Of a stretch of 34,155 bases of DNA, positions 1-9,837 are shown in pieces. Both the position numbers and the translations under genes were made by a program. Source of the stretch: Rhodocyclaceae bacterium. GTDB lineage: Bacteria; Pseudomonadota; Gammaproteobacteria; Burkholderiales; Rhodocyclaceae. Location of the stretch: positions 1-34,155 of the forward strand of contig JAUSBB010000019.1 of the NCBI GenBank assembly GCA_030652245.1. Direction: 5' to 3'. Numbering within the stretch: the stretch's first letter is position 1; the number at the start of each line of letters is the position of its first letter. Under the pieces are notes generated by a model that ran no database searches, was not told where the DNA came from, and worked only from the letters and a program-made list of their open reading frames with translations.

Positions 1-405
1 CGTTCCTGCCGCCATGAAAGAGGTGGCGCCATACTCAGTACCCATGCCGCCTTGCGAGTACATGCCGACACCGTAAGTCAGCTTCCCTTCTTTACGCACA
101 TAGCCAATGGCTGGCATGTAGTAGGCATCACCTCCAGAACCTATTGAACCCGCCATTGGGTGCGTGACCCCAACGTCCGGGCCAAGAAAGCCCAACGCAA
201 CACCGATGCCACTACCTTGCGCCATAAGGCCTAGAGTCGCCGGATTACCCATCATGGCACCTGGACCGTTGTCGTAGGCCATCGAAGCGCCGCCCATGCC
301 GGTGGCGATTGGGCCGTAGCCTTCCATGTTCATGCCATTGGTGGCGAAGGCCGAAGTGGATAGTCCGGCGATGGCGAGCAGTGCGGCGATTTTATTGAGT
401 TTCAT
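1..405 (-). CDS. Outer membrane protein transport protein, OmpP1/FadL-like (C-terminus truncated by window edge)
   Basis: Reverse-strand reading from the ATG at 405: MKLNKIAALLAIAGLSTSAFATNGMNMEGYGPIATGMGGASMAYDNGPGAMMGNPATLGLM...; signal peptide followed by a FadL-like N-terminus (NGMNxxGYGP...GMGGA..A). Open to the window edge. Confidence 0.75.
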   Translation of the reverse strand, partial: MKLNKIAALLAIAGLSTSAFATNGMNMEGYGPIATGMGGASMAYDNGPGAMMGNPATLGLMAQGSGIGVALGFLGPDVGVTHPMAGSIGSGGDAYYMPAIGYVRKEGKLTYGVGMYSQGGMGTEYGATSFMAAGT

Positions 406-564
406 GTTTCCCCCTTTTGGGTTTAATTCAAGCAGTTAGCGATATTTGCTGACAAACGACAACAAGTCGACAACACTCTAGACTTTCCTGCGGTGGGTGA
501 CAACGGTTTGCCTGTTTTCACCCATCATCTCAAACCCTCCGCGTTGCGGAGATACGACAACTTC

Positions 565-1170
565 TCAAATAAACAGCGTCACATCGGCCACCTGGGCGAC
601 CGGCAGGAAGGAGGCGGCGCCGACGTATTCCATGCCTTCGACGAAGTCGTTGTGGTCGAAGCCAAACAGTTCGACGGTCATCTGGCAGACGGAGAACTTG
701 ACGCCGGCTTCTTGCGAGAGTTCGCGCAGTTCGGTGAGGCTGGCGACGCCGTTGTTCTTGATGGTTTGTTGCATCAAGGCGGTGGCCAGACTCTCGAAGC
801 CGGGGACGTTACCCTGCACGATGTTGGGAATGTTCCAGTTCATGCTCTTGAACCAGTCGGGGCCGAAGGGCATTTTCATCGGCATGCCGGGGTTGCCGAG
901 CGGGCTGACCTTGAGGTCGGAAAGGTCCTTCTTGACCAGTTGCAGGCCATAGAAGGTGAAGAAGATGGTGACATCCCAGCCCAACGCGGCGGCGGTGGAG
1001 GCGAGAATGAAGGGGGGGTAACCCCAGTCGAGCGTGCCCTTGGTGGCGATGATGGCCAGCGAGGGCGTCTTCGCTTCCTCGCGCGCTTGCAGCAGGGCTT
1101 CGAGCTTTTGCGGCAGCAGTGCTTCGAGGCGCTGGTTGATCAGTTCGTCGATGTTGGTGGTGTCGGTCAT
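565..1170 (-). CDS. dsrE2: DsrE/DsrF/DrsH-like family protein (DsrE2-type)
   Basis: 201 aa; TKGTLDWGYPPFILASTAAALGWDVTIFFTFYGLQLVKKD and a C-terminal Cys motif (KFSVCQMTVELFG) typical of DsrE2; adjacent to tusA. Confidence 0.85.
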   Translation of the reverse strand: MTDTTNIDELINQRLEALLPQKLEALLQAREEAKTPSLAIIATKGTLDWGYPPFILASTAAALGWDVTIFFTFYGLQLVKKDLSDLKVSPLGNPGMPMKMPFGPDWFKSMNWNIPNIVQGNVPGFESLATALMQQTIKNNGVASLTELRELSQEAGVKFSVCQMTVELFGFDHNDFVEGMEYVGAASFLPVAQVADVTLFI

Positions 1171-1248
1171 GGTTTTCTCCTGAATCGCTCGGGGGGTCGC
1201 GGAATTTCAGAAAAGTCTAAAAGACTGAAATACTTATATGCCAGACGC

Positions 1249-1276
1249 AAAAAAGGCGCCGATCAACGGCGCCTTT
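1249..1276 (-). terminator. Intrinsic terminator-like hairpin downstream of tusA
   Basis: AAAAAAGGCGCCGATCAACGGCGCCTTTT: AAAAGGCGCCG / CGGCGCCTTTT arms, 9 bp past the tusA stop. Confidence 0.7.
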
Positions 1277-1284
1277 TCGCGGGC

Positions 1285-1512
1285 TTACTTGCGCTTGATG
1301 TAGAACTCGAATTCCTTGTTGTTCTCTGCGCTGGAGAGCAGCTCGTTACCGGTTTGCTTGGCGAAGGCGACAAAGTCCTTCACGGAGCCAGGGTCGGTGG
1401 CGAGGATACGCAGCACCTGACCGCTGGTCAGTTCGCCCAATGCCTTCTTGGCGCGTAGGATCGGCAGCGGGCAGTTCAGACCACGGGCATCCAGCTCTTT
1501 GTCAAAATTCAT
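1285..1512 (-). CDS. tusA: TusA family sulfurtransferase
   Basis: 75 aa; MNFDKELDARGLNCPLPILRAKKALGEL with the signature CPxPxxxxKKAL motif. Confidence 0.95.
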   Translation of the reverse strand: MNFDKELDARGLNCPLPILRAKKALGELTSGQVLRILATDPGSVKDFVAFAKQTGNELLSSAENNKEFEFYIKRK

Positions 1513-1725
1513 TGTGATTCCTCCGGTAATTAATGGGTGGTTGAAAGGGTGGATTGACGCTTCGGGTGCAGAATCATATGCCTCTTTTACTGCTGCGGCA
1601 ATCGTGAAAACTTATAATGCGGGAGAGCTACCGCAATCTTACGATATTCTTGTGCCCCGGCGCTTTTTATCATGCGGAATTTTGTCCCGCCCAATATCTT
1701 CAGGAACATCTTCAGGAAACCCGTC

Positions 1726-2151
1726 ATGTCCAATTCAATACCCGACTTCACCCTCAGCGAACGTCGTCTCGTCAGCCAGACCTTGCAGGAACGCTATGGC
1801 AAGCCGGTGCCGGTGGAAAACGCCGAGGCCGAGTTGTTGCTCGACCCGCTGGACAGCGCGACCACGACCTGCCCCAGTTTGACCTGGGTCGAGCACGACG
1901 TGAATTTCGTCATTTTCAAGACTGGCGACAAAAACCATAGCCGTTTCCGCTGCCAGTTTTATTACATCGAAGCGGAGCAGTTCGGCACCGGCAAGGAGGA
2001 ATACGACACGCTCGGTGATTGCGTGATTACCTTGTTGCAGGTGCAATCCGACCATGAACGCGAGCATGCGCGCGTACGCTCGGGCATGAACGCGGTCGAT
2101 TTCAGCAAGGCCAACGATGGCGAGGATTATTTCGCGCCCATCATCGTATGA
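1726..2151 (+). CDS. Conserved hypothetical protein
   Basis: ORF 1672..2151; probable start ATG 1726 (MSNSIPDFTLSERRLVSQTLQERYGKPVPVE...). No family recognised by eye. Confidence 0.65.
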   Translation: MSNSIPDFTLSERRLVSQTLQERYGKPVPVENAEAELLLDPLDSATTTCPSLTWVEHDVNFVIFKTGDKNHSRFRCQFYYIEAEQFGTGKEEYDTLGDCVITLLQVQSDHEREHARVRSGMNAVDFSKANDGEDYFAPIIV

Positions 2152-2663
2152 AGATCTGCATCGTTTCGGACAGCCACGATCGCGGCCCGCTCCTGGCAAC
2201 CGCCATCGAGATTGCCAAGGCCGAGGGCGCGGCGGCGGTGATCCACTGCGGCGACCTGATCGGCACCAACACCCTCAAGGCGTCGCTGAAACTCGGCCTG
2301 CCGATTCACGCCGTGCATGGCAACAACCTCGGCGACCCGGTGACCATCGCCCGGCTAGCCTGCCACTCGGAAGGTCTGCTGCACTACCACGGTAACGATG
2401 CCAGCATCGAACTGGGCGGCCGGCGCGTCTTTGTCACCCATTATCCGCACATCGGTCGCGCCTTCGCCTGCACCGGCGATTACGATCTGGTCTGCTGCGG
2501 CCATAGCCATGTGCCGGCGCTGCAGGAGGAACCGAATGTCAAGGGCGGCCGCACCTGGCTCGTCAACCCTGGCACCGTCGCCGGGCTCGGCGCACCGGAA
2601 GCGACGTGGATCATGGGCGACCTGGCCGCCCTGCACTTCGAGATTCGTACTCTGCCGCGCTAA
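2148..2663 (+). CDS. YfcE/MJ0936-type metallophosphoesterase
   Basis: 171 aa; metal-binding motifs DSHD, HCGD, HGNN, THYP, CGHSHVP, NPGT; overlaps the preceding ORF by 4 nt. Confidence 0.9.
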   Translation: MKICIVSDSHDRGPLLATAIEIAKAEGAAAVIHCGDLIGTNTLKASLKLGLPIHAVHGNNLGDPVTIARLACHSEGLLHYHGNDASIELGGRRVFVTHYPHIGRAFACTGDYDLVCCGHSHVPALQEEPNVKGGRTWLVNPGTVAGLGAPEATWIMGDLAALHFEIRTLPR

Positions 2664-2686
2664 AAGTCGGCGCTGGCGGGACGGCG
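2662..2686 (+). repeat. Dispersed element copy 1 (AAAAGTCGGCGCTGGCGGGACGGCG)
   Basis: Exact consensus; overlaps the phosphoesterase TAA stop and lies in the gap to convergent cheA. Confidence 0.9.
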
Positions 2687-2691
2687 CGGCG

Positions 2692-4596
2692 TCAGGCAAC
2701 AGCCCGCGTTTCCGGGATCAGGGCGGAGCGCGGCACGCCGCGGTTTTCGCCCATGTCGGCGAGCAGTTCTTTCATGTCGAGGATCAGCACGATCTGGCCG
2801 TTGGACAGGGTGGTGACGCCGGCCACGCCTTTCGGGCGGAAGTCTTCGAGCGACTTGATGACGGCGTCTTCGCGGCCCATGAAGCCGTCGATGGCGAGGA
2901 TGAAGGCGTGATCGGCGGTTTGCATCAGCACGCCGTATTCGGGCACCTGAACCGGCGTCCAGCCGAGCAGGTTGCAGATCGGGTAGATCGGCATGACTTC
3001 GCCGCGCACCACCATCGTCGCTCGGCCGCCGACTTCCTGCACCTGTTCGATCTGGATGGGCAGAATCTCGCGCACCATCGACAACGGCACGGCAAAGGGT
3101 TGCTCGCCCAGTTGCACCAGCAGCACCGGCAGGATCGCCAGGGTCAGCGGCAGCGAGATGACGAATGAGGTGCCCTTGCCGGGCAGCGACTTGATCTCGA
3201 TGCTGCCATTGAGCTTCTGGATGTTGGTTCTGACCACGTCCATGCCGACGCCCCGGCCGGATACGTCGGAAGCGACTTCCATGGTCGAAAAGCCGGGCAA
3301 AAACACCAGGTTGAAACTCTGGCGCTCGTCCATGCTGTTCGCTTCTTCATCGGTGATGATGCCCTTTTCGAGCGCCTTGGCGCGCAGCCGCTCGGCGTTC
3401 ATGCCCTTGCCATCGTCGGCGACGATCAGCACGATGTGATCGCCCTCCTGACGCGCTTCGAGCCGCACCTGCGACTTCTCCGGCTTGCCGGCGGCAAGCC
3501 GCTCTTGCGGGCCTTCGACGCCGTGATCCACGGCGTTGCGGATCAGGTGAATGATCGGGTCGGACAAATCCTCGATCATGGTCTTGTCAATTTCGGTTTC
3601 TTCGCCGACCAGGAGCAGTTCGACATCCTTGCCGAGGTTGCGGGCTAGGTCGCGGGCAATGCGCGGATATTTCTGGAACAGCCGGCCGATCGGCTGCATG
3701 CGGGTTTTCATCACGGCGTTTTGCAGGTCGGAGACCAGCAAATCAAGCTGGCTCACGGCCTGGTCGAGCGCATGCAGGGTGTCGGTGTCGGAGCGGCCGT
3801 TGAGAATGTCGCTGCGCAGTGCGTTGAGGCGGTTTTTGGTGAGGCCGATTTCGCCCGATAGGTTGAGCACCTGGTCAAGGCGCGAGGTGTCGACGCGAAT
3901 CGAGTTGTCGCGGGCTTTTTCGTTGTCGCGGCGGCCGACCGGTGCGGAAATTGCGCCCGGCTTGTCGGTGGCGCGGCGGCCGACGGCATGCTGGATGATG
4001 ACTTCGGGTGTCTGATCGGCGACCTGGGTGTGCATCCCCGGTTCTGTCGCAAACGTCGGTGCTGCCGAAACGGCGGCGGCGCCGGCAACAGCGCCATGCA
4101 GCTGCTCCCAGTCGAGGCCGGTCGTCAGTGCGGCGGCGGCCGGCGCGGCAACTGGCGCGGCGACCGATGAGGCAACTGCGGCGGGCACTGCTGCCGCAAC
4201 CGGTTCGCCGGCCAGCGCGGCCTTGAGGTTGGCGATCAGACGGGCATCGGCCGGCGGCGGCAGCACGCCGCTGTCCAGATGGCCGAACATGTCGCGTACC
4301 GTGCCGGTGGCGGCCATGATGCTGTCCATGATCTCCTTGGTCAGCAGCAGTTCGCCGGTGCGCAGCTTGTCGAAAAGGTTTTCCGTCAGGTGGCAGAGCG
4401 TCACCAGCTCGGCGGCGTTGAGAAAACCAGCGCCACCCTTGATGGTGTGGAAACCCCGGAATATGTCATTCAGCAGGCGTGCATCCTGCGGATTTTTTTC
4501 GAGGTCGACTAGTTTGTTGTCGACATCCGACAGCAAATCGGTGGCTTCTGTCAGGAAGTCCAGCAGCAGGTCTTCCATTCCGGCAAAATCACTCAT
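2692..4596 (-). CDS. cheA: Chemotaxis histidine kinase CheA
   Basis: 634 aa; Hpt HTIKGGAGFL, kinase HLIRNAVDHGVE, GRGVGMDVVRTNI, C-terminal CheW-like domain. Confidence 0.97.
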   Translation of the reverse strand: MSDFAGMEDLLLDFLTEATDLLSDVDNKLVDLEKNPQDARLLNDIFRGFHTIKGGAGFLNAAELVTLCHLTENLFDKLRTGELLLTKEIMDSIMAATGTVRDMFGHLDSGVLPPPADARLIANLKAALAGEPVAAAVPAAVASSVAAPVAAPAAAALTTGLDWEQLHGAVAGAAAVSAAPTFATEPGMHTQVADQTPEVIIQHAVGRRATDKPGAISAPVGRRDNEKARDNSIRVDTSRLDQVLNLSGEIGLTKNRLNALRSDILNGRSDTDTLHALDQAVSQLDLLVSDLQNAVMKTRMQPIGRLFQKYPRIARDLARNLGKDVELLLVGEETEIDKTMIEDLSDPIIHLIRNAVDHGVEGPQERLAAGKPEKSQVRLEARQEGDHIVLIVADDGKGMNAERLRAKALEKGIITDEEANSMDERQSFNLVFLPGFSTMEVASDVSGRGVGMDVVRTNIQKLNGSIEIKSLPGKGTSFVISLPLTLAILPVLLVQLGEQPFAVPLSMVREILPIQIEQVQEVGGRATMVVRGEVMPIYPICNLLGWTPVQVPEYGVLMQTADHAFILAIDGFMGREDAVIKSLEDFRPKGVAGVTTLSNGQIVLILDMKELLADMGENRGVPRSALIPETRAVA

Positions 4597-4626
4597 AACA
4601 ATCTCCCTTCGGCGTTCGACACCGAA

Positions 4627-5460
4627 TCAGAATCCTAAACTTTCCAGCAAATCATCGACCTGCGCCTGGCTGGTGACCACGTCGGTACGCCCGGCGGCAC
4701 TGATCACCGGGCCATTCATCAGGTTAACAGGGGCCTCGGCCTTCTTCTCTTCCGGCATCACCTCGATCAGCACCTGCAACAACTGCGTTTCGACGCCTTG
4801 CACCAGTTCAACGACCTTCTTGATCACTTGCCCGGTGAGATCCTGAAAGTCCTGCGCCATCATGATTTCTCTGAGCTGGGCGTTGGTGATGTCGATTTTG
4901 CTCGGCGCAACGGCAAAGAAGGTCCGCGTATCGGCGGCCAGCGCCTTGAATTCGTCGACCGACAACTGATTGGCGAACATCTTGTCCCAGCGCGCGCCCA
5001 TCTGCCGGGCATGGTGTTCGAGTTCATTTTGCACCGGCAAGGCAATGTCGGTGGCATTGAGGACGCGGCTCGCCGCCTGTTCGGTCATCTGGGCGATATA
5101 GGCGAGGCGCTCGCGCGCGTCGGGAATCTTGCGCGCCGTCTCTTCCAGTCCCTTGTCATAGCCGAGCTCGCGCATGCTGTCATGCAGCTTGCGCACCATC
5201 TGGCCAAGTCGATTGTAAGTGGCTTCCTGCGTTGGGGCGCCCGTCGCGGCCAGCGCGGGCGCGGCGGCGGCGCCAGCGGACACCTGCTCCGCCACGCTAT
5301 CGAACAATGACTGCAAATCGTCCGAGTCGCCGCCGGGATTGGGCTCGGCCGCGGGCGCCGGCGGCACCGGGGCGGGGCCGCCGGCGATGGTGTCGAACAG
5401 CGCTTGCAGGTCCTGCGAATCGCCGGATTCGTCGAATTTGATCGGTTTAGCCATGTCCAC
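4627..5460 (-). CDS. cheZ: Protein phosphatase CheZ
   Basis: 277 aa; MAQDFQDLTGQVIKKVVELVQGVE and C-terminal CheY-binding tail VDDLLESLGF; GTG 5460 or ATG 5454 start. Confidence 0.93.
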   Translation of the reverse strand: MDMAKPIKFDESGDSQDLQALFDTIAGGPAPVPPAPAAEPNPGGDSDDLQSLFDSVAEQVSAGAAAAPALAATGAPTQEATYNRLGQMVRKLHDSMRELGYDKGLEETARKIPDARERLAYIAQMTEQAASRVLNATDIALPVQNELEHHARQMGARWDKMFANQLSVDEFKALAADTRTFFAVAPSKIDITNAQLREIMMAQDFQDLTGQVIKKVVELVQGVETQLLQVLIEVMPEEKKAEAPVNLMNGPVISAAGRTDVVTSQAQVDDLLESLGF

Positions 5461-5856
5461 CTACCAACCCAGTTTCTCGAAAATCTTCGTCAGTTTCTCG
5501 TTGAGGGTCGCCGCCGTGAAGGGTTTGACGATGTAGCCGGTGGCGCCGGCCTGCGCGGCGGCGATGATGTTTTCTTTCTTCGCCTCGGCGGTGATCATCA
5601 GCACGGGCAGCGTCTTGTAGGTGGCATGGCCACGAATCGTCTGCAGCAGTGTCAGCCCGTCCATGTTGGGCATGTTCCAGTCGGTGATGATGAAATCGAA
5701 AGGGGTGCTCTGGATCTTTTGCCAGGCCACCGCGCCATCTTCGGCTTCGTCGACGTTGGTGAAACCCAGTTCCTTGAGCAAATTGCGCACAATGCGCCGC
5801 ATCGTGGAAAAATCATCCACGACAAGGAATCTGATTTTGCTGGGATCTGCTGGCAT
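5461..5856 (-). CDS. cheY: Chemotaxis response regulator CheY
   Basis: 131 aa; [24 protein letters not shown]...[11 protein letters not shown]...MITAEAK...YIVKPF. Confidence 0.97.
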   Translation of the reverse strand: MPADPSKIRFLVVDDFSTMRRIVRNLLKELGFTNVDEAEDGAVAWQKIQSTPFDFIITDWNMPNMDGLTLLQTIRGHATYKTLPVLMITAEAKKENIIAAAQAGATGYIVKPFTAATLNEKLTKIFEKLGW

Positions 5857-5889
5857 GCAACGTTCTCCGGGAGGCTGTTAAATGGGCGA

Positions 5890-6864
5890 TCAGTCGCGTT
5901 GCGACCTGAGCAGTAGCGGCCGCAGGGCGTCGGACAGCGCCTCGGCATCGAATTTGGCGACATAGGCATCGACGCCGACGCTTTTGCCCATCGCGCGGTT
6001 GGCTTCTGAAGACAACGAGGAGTGCATGACCACCGGGATGCCGTCGAAGCGTTTGTCGGACTTGATGTGCTTGGTCAGCACGTAGCCATCCATCTCGGGC
6101 ATTTCGGCGTCAACGAGGATGATATTCACTTCGTCGCGCAGGTTGCTGCCGGTTTGCTGCGCGTGCGCCGCCATGCCGGACAGGCGCGTCCAGGCTTCCA
6201 TGCCATTCAGCGCATGCTTGTGGCGGACACCCATCTTGTCGAGCACTTCGACGATTTTCTTGCGCGCCACGGCGGAATCGTCGACAAAAAATATCTCGTA
6301 GTCCGCGTCGCCGCCTACCTTGTCGATCTGGCCGACCAGCGCTTCACCGAAGGTGTTGGCCATGATCTGCTCGACATCGACGATCGACACCAGCTTGCCG
6401 TTATCCAGTTCGGTGATGGCGGTGATGTAGGCGTGAGTGCCGCCGGTAACGGCTTCAGGCGCGCGCACCCGATCCCAATCGACGCGAATGATGCGATCGA
6501 CATCGTGCACCAGAAAGCCGAGCGTGCGCTTGCTGTACTCGGTCACCATCATCGAGCCGCCGCGGCCGGGCGGCGCGTCGGCCAGTTGCATGACCTGCGC
6601 CAGCGAGACCACGGGAATCACGTTGCCGCGCAGGCTGATCAGCCCTTCGACGCCATTCGGCATGTGGGGCGATTTGGTGATGCTCGGGGTCTTGCTGACT
6701 TCGCGCACCTTGAAAACGTTGATGCCGAAGGTCTCGTTGGTGCCCAGCGAAAACAGCAGAATCTCCATGCGGTTCGACCCCGCCAGCTTGGTGCGGGCAT
6801 CGACGCTGTCGATCATGGAAGCATGGCTCTGGCCAGTCGTCAGCGCGGTAAATTCACCCATCAT
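5890..6864 (-). CDS. cheV: CheV-type chemotaxis protein (CheW domain + receiver)
   Basis: 324 aa; CheW-like N-half (EILLFSLGTNETFGINVFKVREV) plus receiver (FFVDDSAVARKK...ILVDAEMPEMDG). Confidence 0.92.
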   Translation of the reverse strand: MMGEFTALTTGQSHASMIDSVDARTKLAGSNRMEILLFSLGTNETFGINVFKVREVSKTPSITKSPHMPNGVEGLISLRGNVIPVVSLAQVMQLADAPPGRGGSMMVTEYSKRTLGFLVHDVDRIIRVDWDRVRAPEAVTGGTHAYITAITELDNGKLVSIVDVEQIMANTFGEALVGQIDKVGGDADYEIFFVDDSAVARKKIVEVLDKMGVRHKHALNGMEAWTRLSGMAAHAQQTGSNLRDEVNIILVDAEMPEMDGYVLTKHIKSDKRFDGIPVVMHSSLSSEANRAMGKSVGVDAYVAKFDAEALSDALRPLLLRSQRD

Positions 6865-7859
6865 GGTTCTCCTCGGGCCGCAACGGCCGCTATGGTCGCC
6901 ATCGCCGCCGGTTCATCCTTGAGCAGGAATCGCCCCAGCGTTTCGGCCAGCCGCTGCGCCTCGAATTTCGGCACATAATCATCGACGCCCAGCGAACGGC
7001 CGAGTTGCTGGTTCGACATCGACGACAACGAAGAATGCATGATCACCGGCACGCCGGCAAAACGCGGGTCGGCCTTGATGTTCTTGGTCAGGAGATAACC
7101 ATCCATCTCGGGCATTTCGACGTCGGTGAGCACCAGTTGCACCATCTCCTTGGCCTTGCGGCCGGTGGCGTCGGCGTAGTTGGCGATTTTCAGCAGCTCG
7201 TCCCAGGCCTGGCGGCCATTCACCGCGGCCATCCCCCGCACGCCCATGGCCTTCAGGGTGCGCTCGATCTGGCCGCGCGCCACCGAGGAGTCGTCGGCAT
7301 ACACCACCGTCAGGCCTTCCTTGCCGATCGGCTGAATGGCATTGAACACCATGTCGTCATCGTATTTCGCGGTTTCGGAGAGGATGCGCTCGACATCGAG
7401 CATCATCACCAGCCGGCCATCCTGCAGTTCGGTGACGGCAGTCACCAGCCCGCCCAGATTGGCGGTCAGCATCTCTGGAGGCACGCGCATCTTCGACCAG
7501 TCGAGACGCAAAATGGTGTCGACCGACTGGACCAGAAAGCCCTGCGTATGGCCGTTGTATTCGGTGACGATCATGATCTCGCGCGGCGTCGCGGTCTGCA
7601 TGTCGATGAAATCAGCCAGATCGATCACCGGCACGAGCACGCCGCGCAGGGACACCATGCCCTTGACGGCGGCCGGCATGTCGGGTGCCGAGGTGACGGG
7701 CGGCGTGCGCATCACCTCGCGCACCTTGAATACATTGATGCCAAAGGTTTCTTCCCGGCCGGTGCGCTGATCGACGCCCAGCGAAAACAGCAGAATCTCC
7801 AGCTTGTTGGTGCCAGCCAGACGGGTGCGCGCATCGATATTCTTCAGTAGTTCTGACAT
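6861..7859 (-). CDS. cheV: CheV-type chemotaxis protein (second tandem copy)
   Basis: 332 aa; same architecture as its neighbour (GINVFKVREVMRTPPVTSAPDMP...LVLTDVEMPEMDG); 4-nt overlap with the next gene. Confidence 0.92.
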   Translation of the reverse strand: MSELLKNIDARTRLAGTNKLEILLFSLGVDQRTGREETFGINVFKVREVMRTPPVTSAPDMPAAVKGMVSLRGVLVPVIDLADFIDMQTATPREIMIVTEYNGHTQGFLVQSVDTILRLDWSKMRVPPEMLTANLGGLVTAVTELQDGRLVMMLDVERILSETAKYDDDMVFNAIQPIGKEGLTVVYADDSSVARGQIERTLKAMGVRGMAAVNGRQAWDELLKIANYADATGRKAKEMVQLVLTDVEMPEMDGYLLTKNIKADPRFAGVPVIMHSSLSSMSNQQLGRSLGVDDYVPKFEAQRLAETLGRFLLKDEPAAMATIAAVAARGEP

Positions 7860-7950
7860 TTGACTATCCTGGGCGGAGAAGATTTTTCGGGATTAGCGGC
7901 CCGTTGCCGTGATAACTCAATAAGCTTAGGCGAGAATATTACGCCATTCT

Positions 7951-9171
7951 CTACAGCCTGAAGCGTTGCACGGCGATTTCGAGCTCGCCAGCCAGCGTCT
8001 CGAGTTGTTCTGCACCCTTGACCACATCGCCCACCGTGACGTCGCAACTCGCCGCCTTCGCGATGATGCGTTCGAGATTGGCGGAAATTTCGCTGCTGGC
8101 CTGGGCTTGCAGGCCGACGGCGGCGTTGATGCGCCCCATGCCCGCGGTAGTCTGGCCGACCGACTGGTTGATCTCGCCCAGCGTGACCGCGACGGTTTCG
8201 AGGTGCTCCTGCGAGGTGCCCAGGGACGCCAGGCCGCGCTCCAGCGACGACTCGACCTTGTCGGCCTGCTGCTCAAGGCCGCGGGTCACCTTGTCGATCT
8301 CGCTGGCCGTCTTGGCGGATTTTTCCGCCAATTTCCTCACCTCGTCGGCCACCACGGCAAACCCCCGGCCCTGCTCGCCGGCGCGCGCTGCTTCGATGGC
8401 GGCATTCAGCGCCAGCAAATTGGTCTGGTCGGCGATGTCGCGCACTTCGCGCGTCATGCCGGTGATGGCAGAGGCGCTGGCGACGAATTCACGCGCGATG
8501 CCGCTCATCTCGCGCACCGAACCATCTGCCATGTCGAGCTCGCCGATCATGCGCGACAGGCTTTCGTTGCCATCCTGGATGTGCACCAGGCTGGTGGTTG
8601 CCAACTGGTCAACCTCTGCCGCCTGGGCGGCGATGTTGTCGACCCCCTCGGACAAACGCGTCACCGCGCCGCCAGTCTCCTGCGCCGCCGCGGTCTGCGC
8701 GACCGTGCTCGCCTGCATGCCGGAGGTAATATGCTGAAACGCGGCGGCAGTGCCGTGCAGCTTGACTGAAGCAGCCGTCAGCCCGCCGGCCATGTCGCGC
8801 AGGCTGTTTTGCATGCCGGCAATCGCCGCCAGCAGACTCTTGTTGTCACCGGGCTTGAGTTCGATGCGGGCGGAGAGATCGCCTGACGAAATGCGCTTGA
8901 CCACGTCGGCGGCATACTGCGGATCGCCGCCGAGCAAGGACAGCAAGAGGCGCAGCAGATGAATGAATGCGGCCAGGCCGGCCACGGAGGAGACAAGAAT
9001 GACGGCGATGATCCAGTTGCGGGTGCCGGCGGCCTGCGCCAGGAGTTGAGGGTCGAGCCGTCCGGCCGCGTCGGCCAGGCGCAAATACATGAGGAACGTA
9101 AAGCCATTGGCGACCAGCGCAGTGATCGCCAGAACTCCCAGTACCAGAAACATCCGTTGCCGTAACGTCAT
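7951..9171 (-). CDS. Methyl-accepting chemotaxis protein
   Basis: 406 aa; two TM segments, HAMP-like region, signalling tip [41 protein letters not shown]. Confidence 0.95.
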   Translation of the reverse strand: MTLRQRMFLVLGVLAITALVANGFTFLMYLRLADAAGRLDPQLLAQAAGTRNWIIAVILVSSVAGLAAFIHLLRLLLSLLGGDPQYAADVVKRISSGDLSARIELKPGDNKSLLAAIAGMQNSLRDMAGGLTAASVKLHGTAAAFQHITSGMQASTVAQTAAAQETGGAVTRLSEGVDNIAAQAAEVDQLATTSLVHIQDGNESLSRMIGELDMADGSVREMSGIAREFVASASAITGMTREVRDIADQTNLLALNAAIEAARAGEQGRGFAVVADEVRKLAEKSAKTASEIDKVTRGLEQQADKVESSLERGLASLGTSQEHLETVAVTLGEINQSVGQTTAGMGRINAAVGLQAQASSEISANLERIIAKAASCDVTVGDVVKGAEQLETLAGELEIAVQRFRL

Positions 9172-9233
9172 GCTGGATTACTCCTTTGTTCATAGACGGG
9201 AGGCGTCGCCCCCTCCGGCGGCATTTTAGTCGA

Positions 9234-9258
9234 CGCCGCTCCGTCAGCGCCGACTTTT
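9234..9258 (-). repeat. Dispersed element copy 2 (AAAAGTCGGCGCTGACGGAGCGGCG)
   Basis: 22/25 match to consensus; begins directly after the cheB TGA stop (9259-9261). Confidence 0.75.
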
Positions 9259-9837
9259 TCAGGCGCGCAGGCGCGCCAGCACACGCGCCGCGATGGTGTC
9301 GAGGCTGACCACCTCGTCGACCGCGCCGAGCAGTGCCGCTTCGCGCGGCATGCCATAGACCACGCAACTGTCCTGATCCTGCCCGATCGTCCACGCCCCG
9401 GCCCGATGCATCGCCAGCATGCCGGCCGCGCCATCCTTACCCATGCCGGTGAGGATAACGCCGATGGCTTGCCGGCCGACCTCTTTGGCGACGGAATGGA
9501 ACAGCACATCGACGGCCGGGCGATGGCGATTGACGGGGGCAGACTTTGCCAGTTCGGTCACCCAGCCTGCGCCGCTTCTTTTCACCGTCATGTGCGAATG
9601 GCCGGGCGCGAGATAGGCATGACCGGGCTGGATGCGCTCGCCGCCTTGCGCTTCGACAACGCGCACCGCGCCCAGGCCATCGAGCCGCCGGGCGAACGTG
9701 GGAGTGAAGGTTTCGGGCATGTGCTGGACGATGACGATGCCCGGCACCGCGGCGGGCAACCGCACGATGACTTCCTTGATCGCCTCGGTGCCGCCCGTGG
9801 AAGCGCCGATGGCGATGAGCCAGTCAGTCAACGCCAT
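9259..9837 (-). CDS. cheB: CheB-type protein-glutamate methylesterase, catalytic domain only
   Basis: 192 aa; [44 protein letters not shown]; no receiver domain. Confidence 0.9.
   Translation of the reverse strand: MALTDWLIAIGASTGGTEAIKEVIVRLPAAVPGIVIVQHMPETFTPTFARRLDGLGAVRVVEAQGGERIQPGHAYLAPGHSHMTVKRSGAGWVTELAKSAPVNRHRPAVDVLFHSVAKEVGRQAIGVILTGMGKDGAAGMLAMHRAGAWTIGQDQDSCVVYGMPREAALLGAVDEVVSLDTIAARVLARLRA

Noticed and set aside
493-1458. 321-aa plus-strand ORF over tusA/dsrE2
   Set aside because: Covers two clearly coding minus-strand genes and has no recognisable motif.
3020-3040. CCGCCGACTTCCT in cheA as an element copy
   Set aside because: Similarity limited to about 9 nt in conserved CheA coding sequence.
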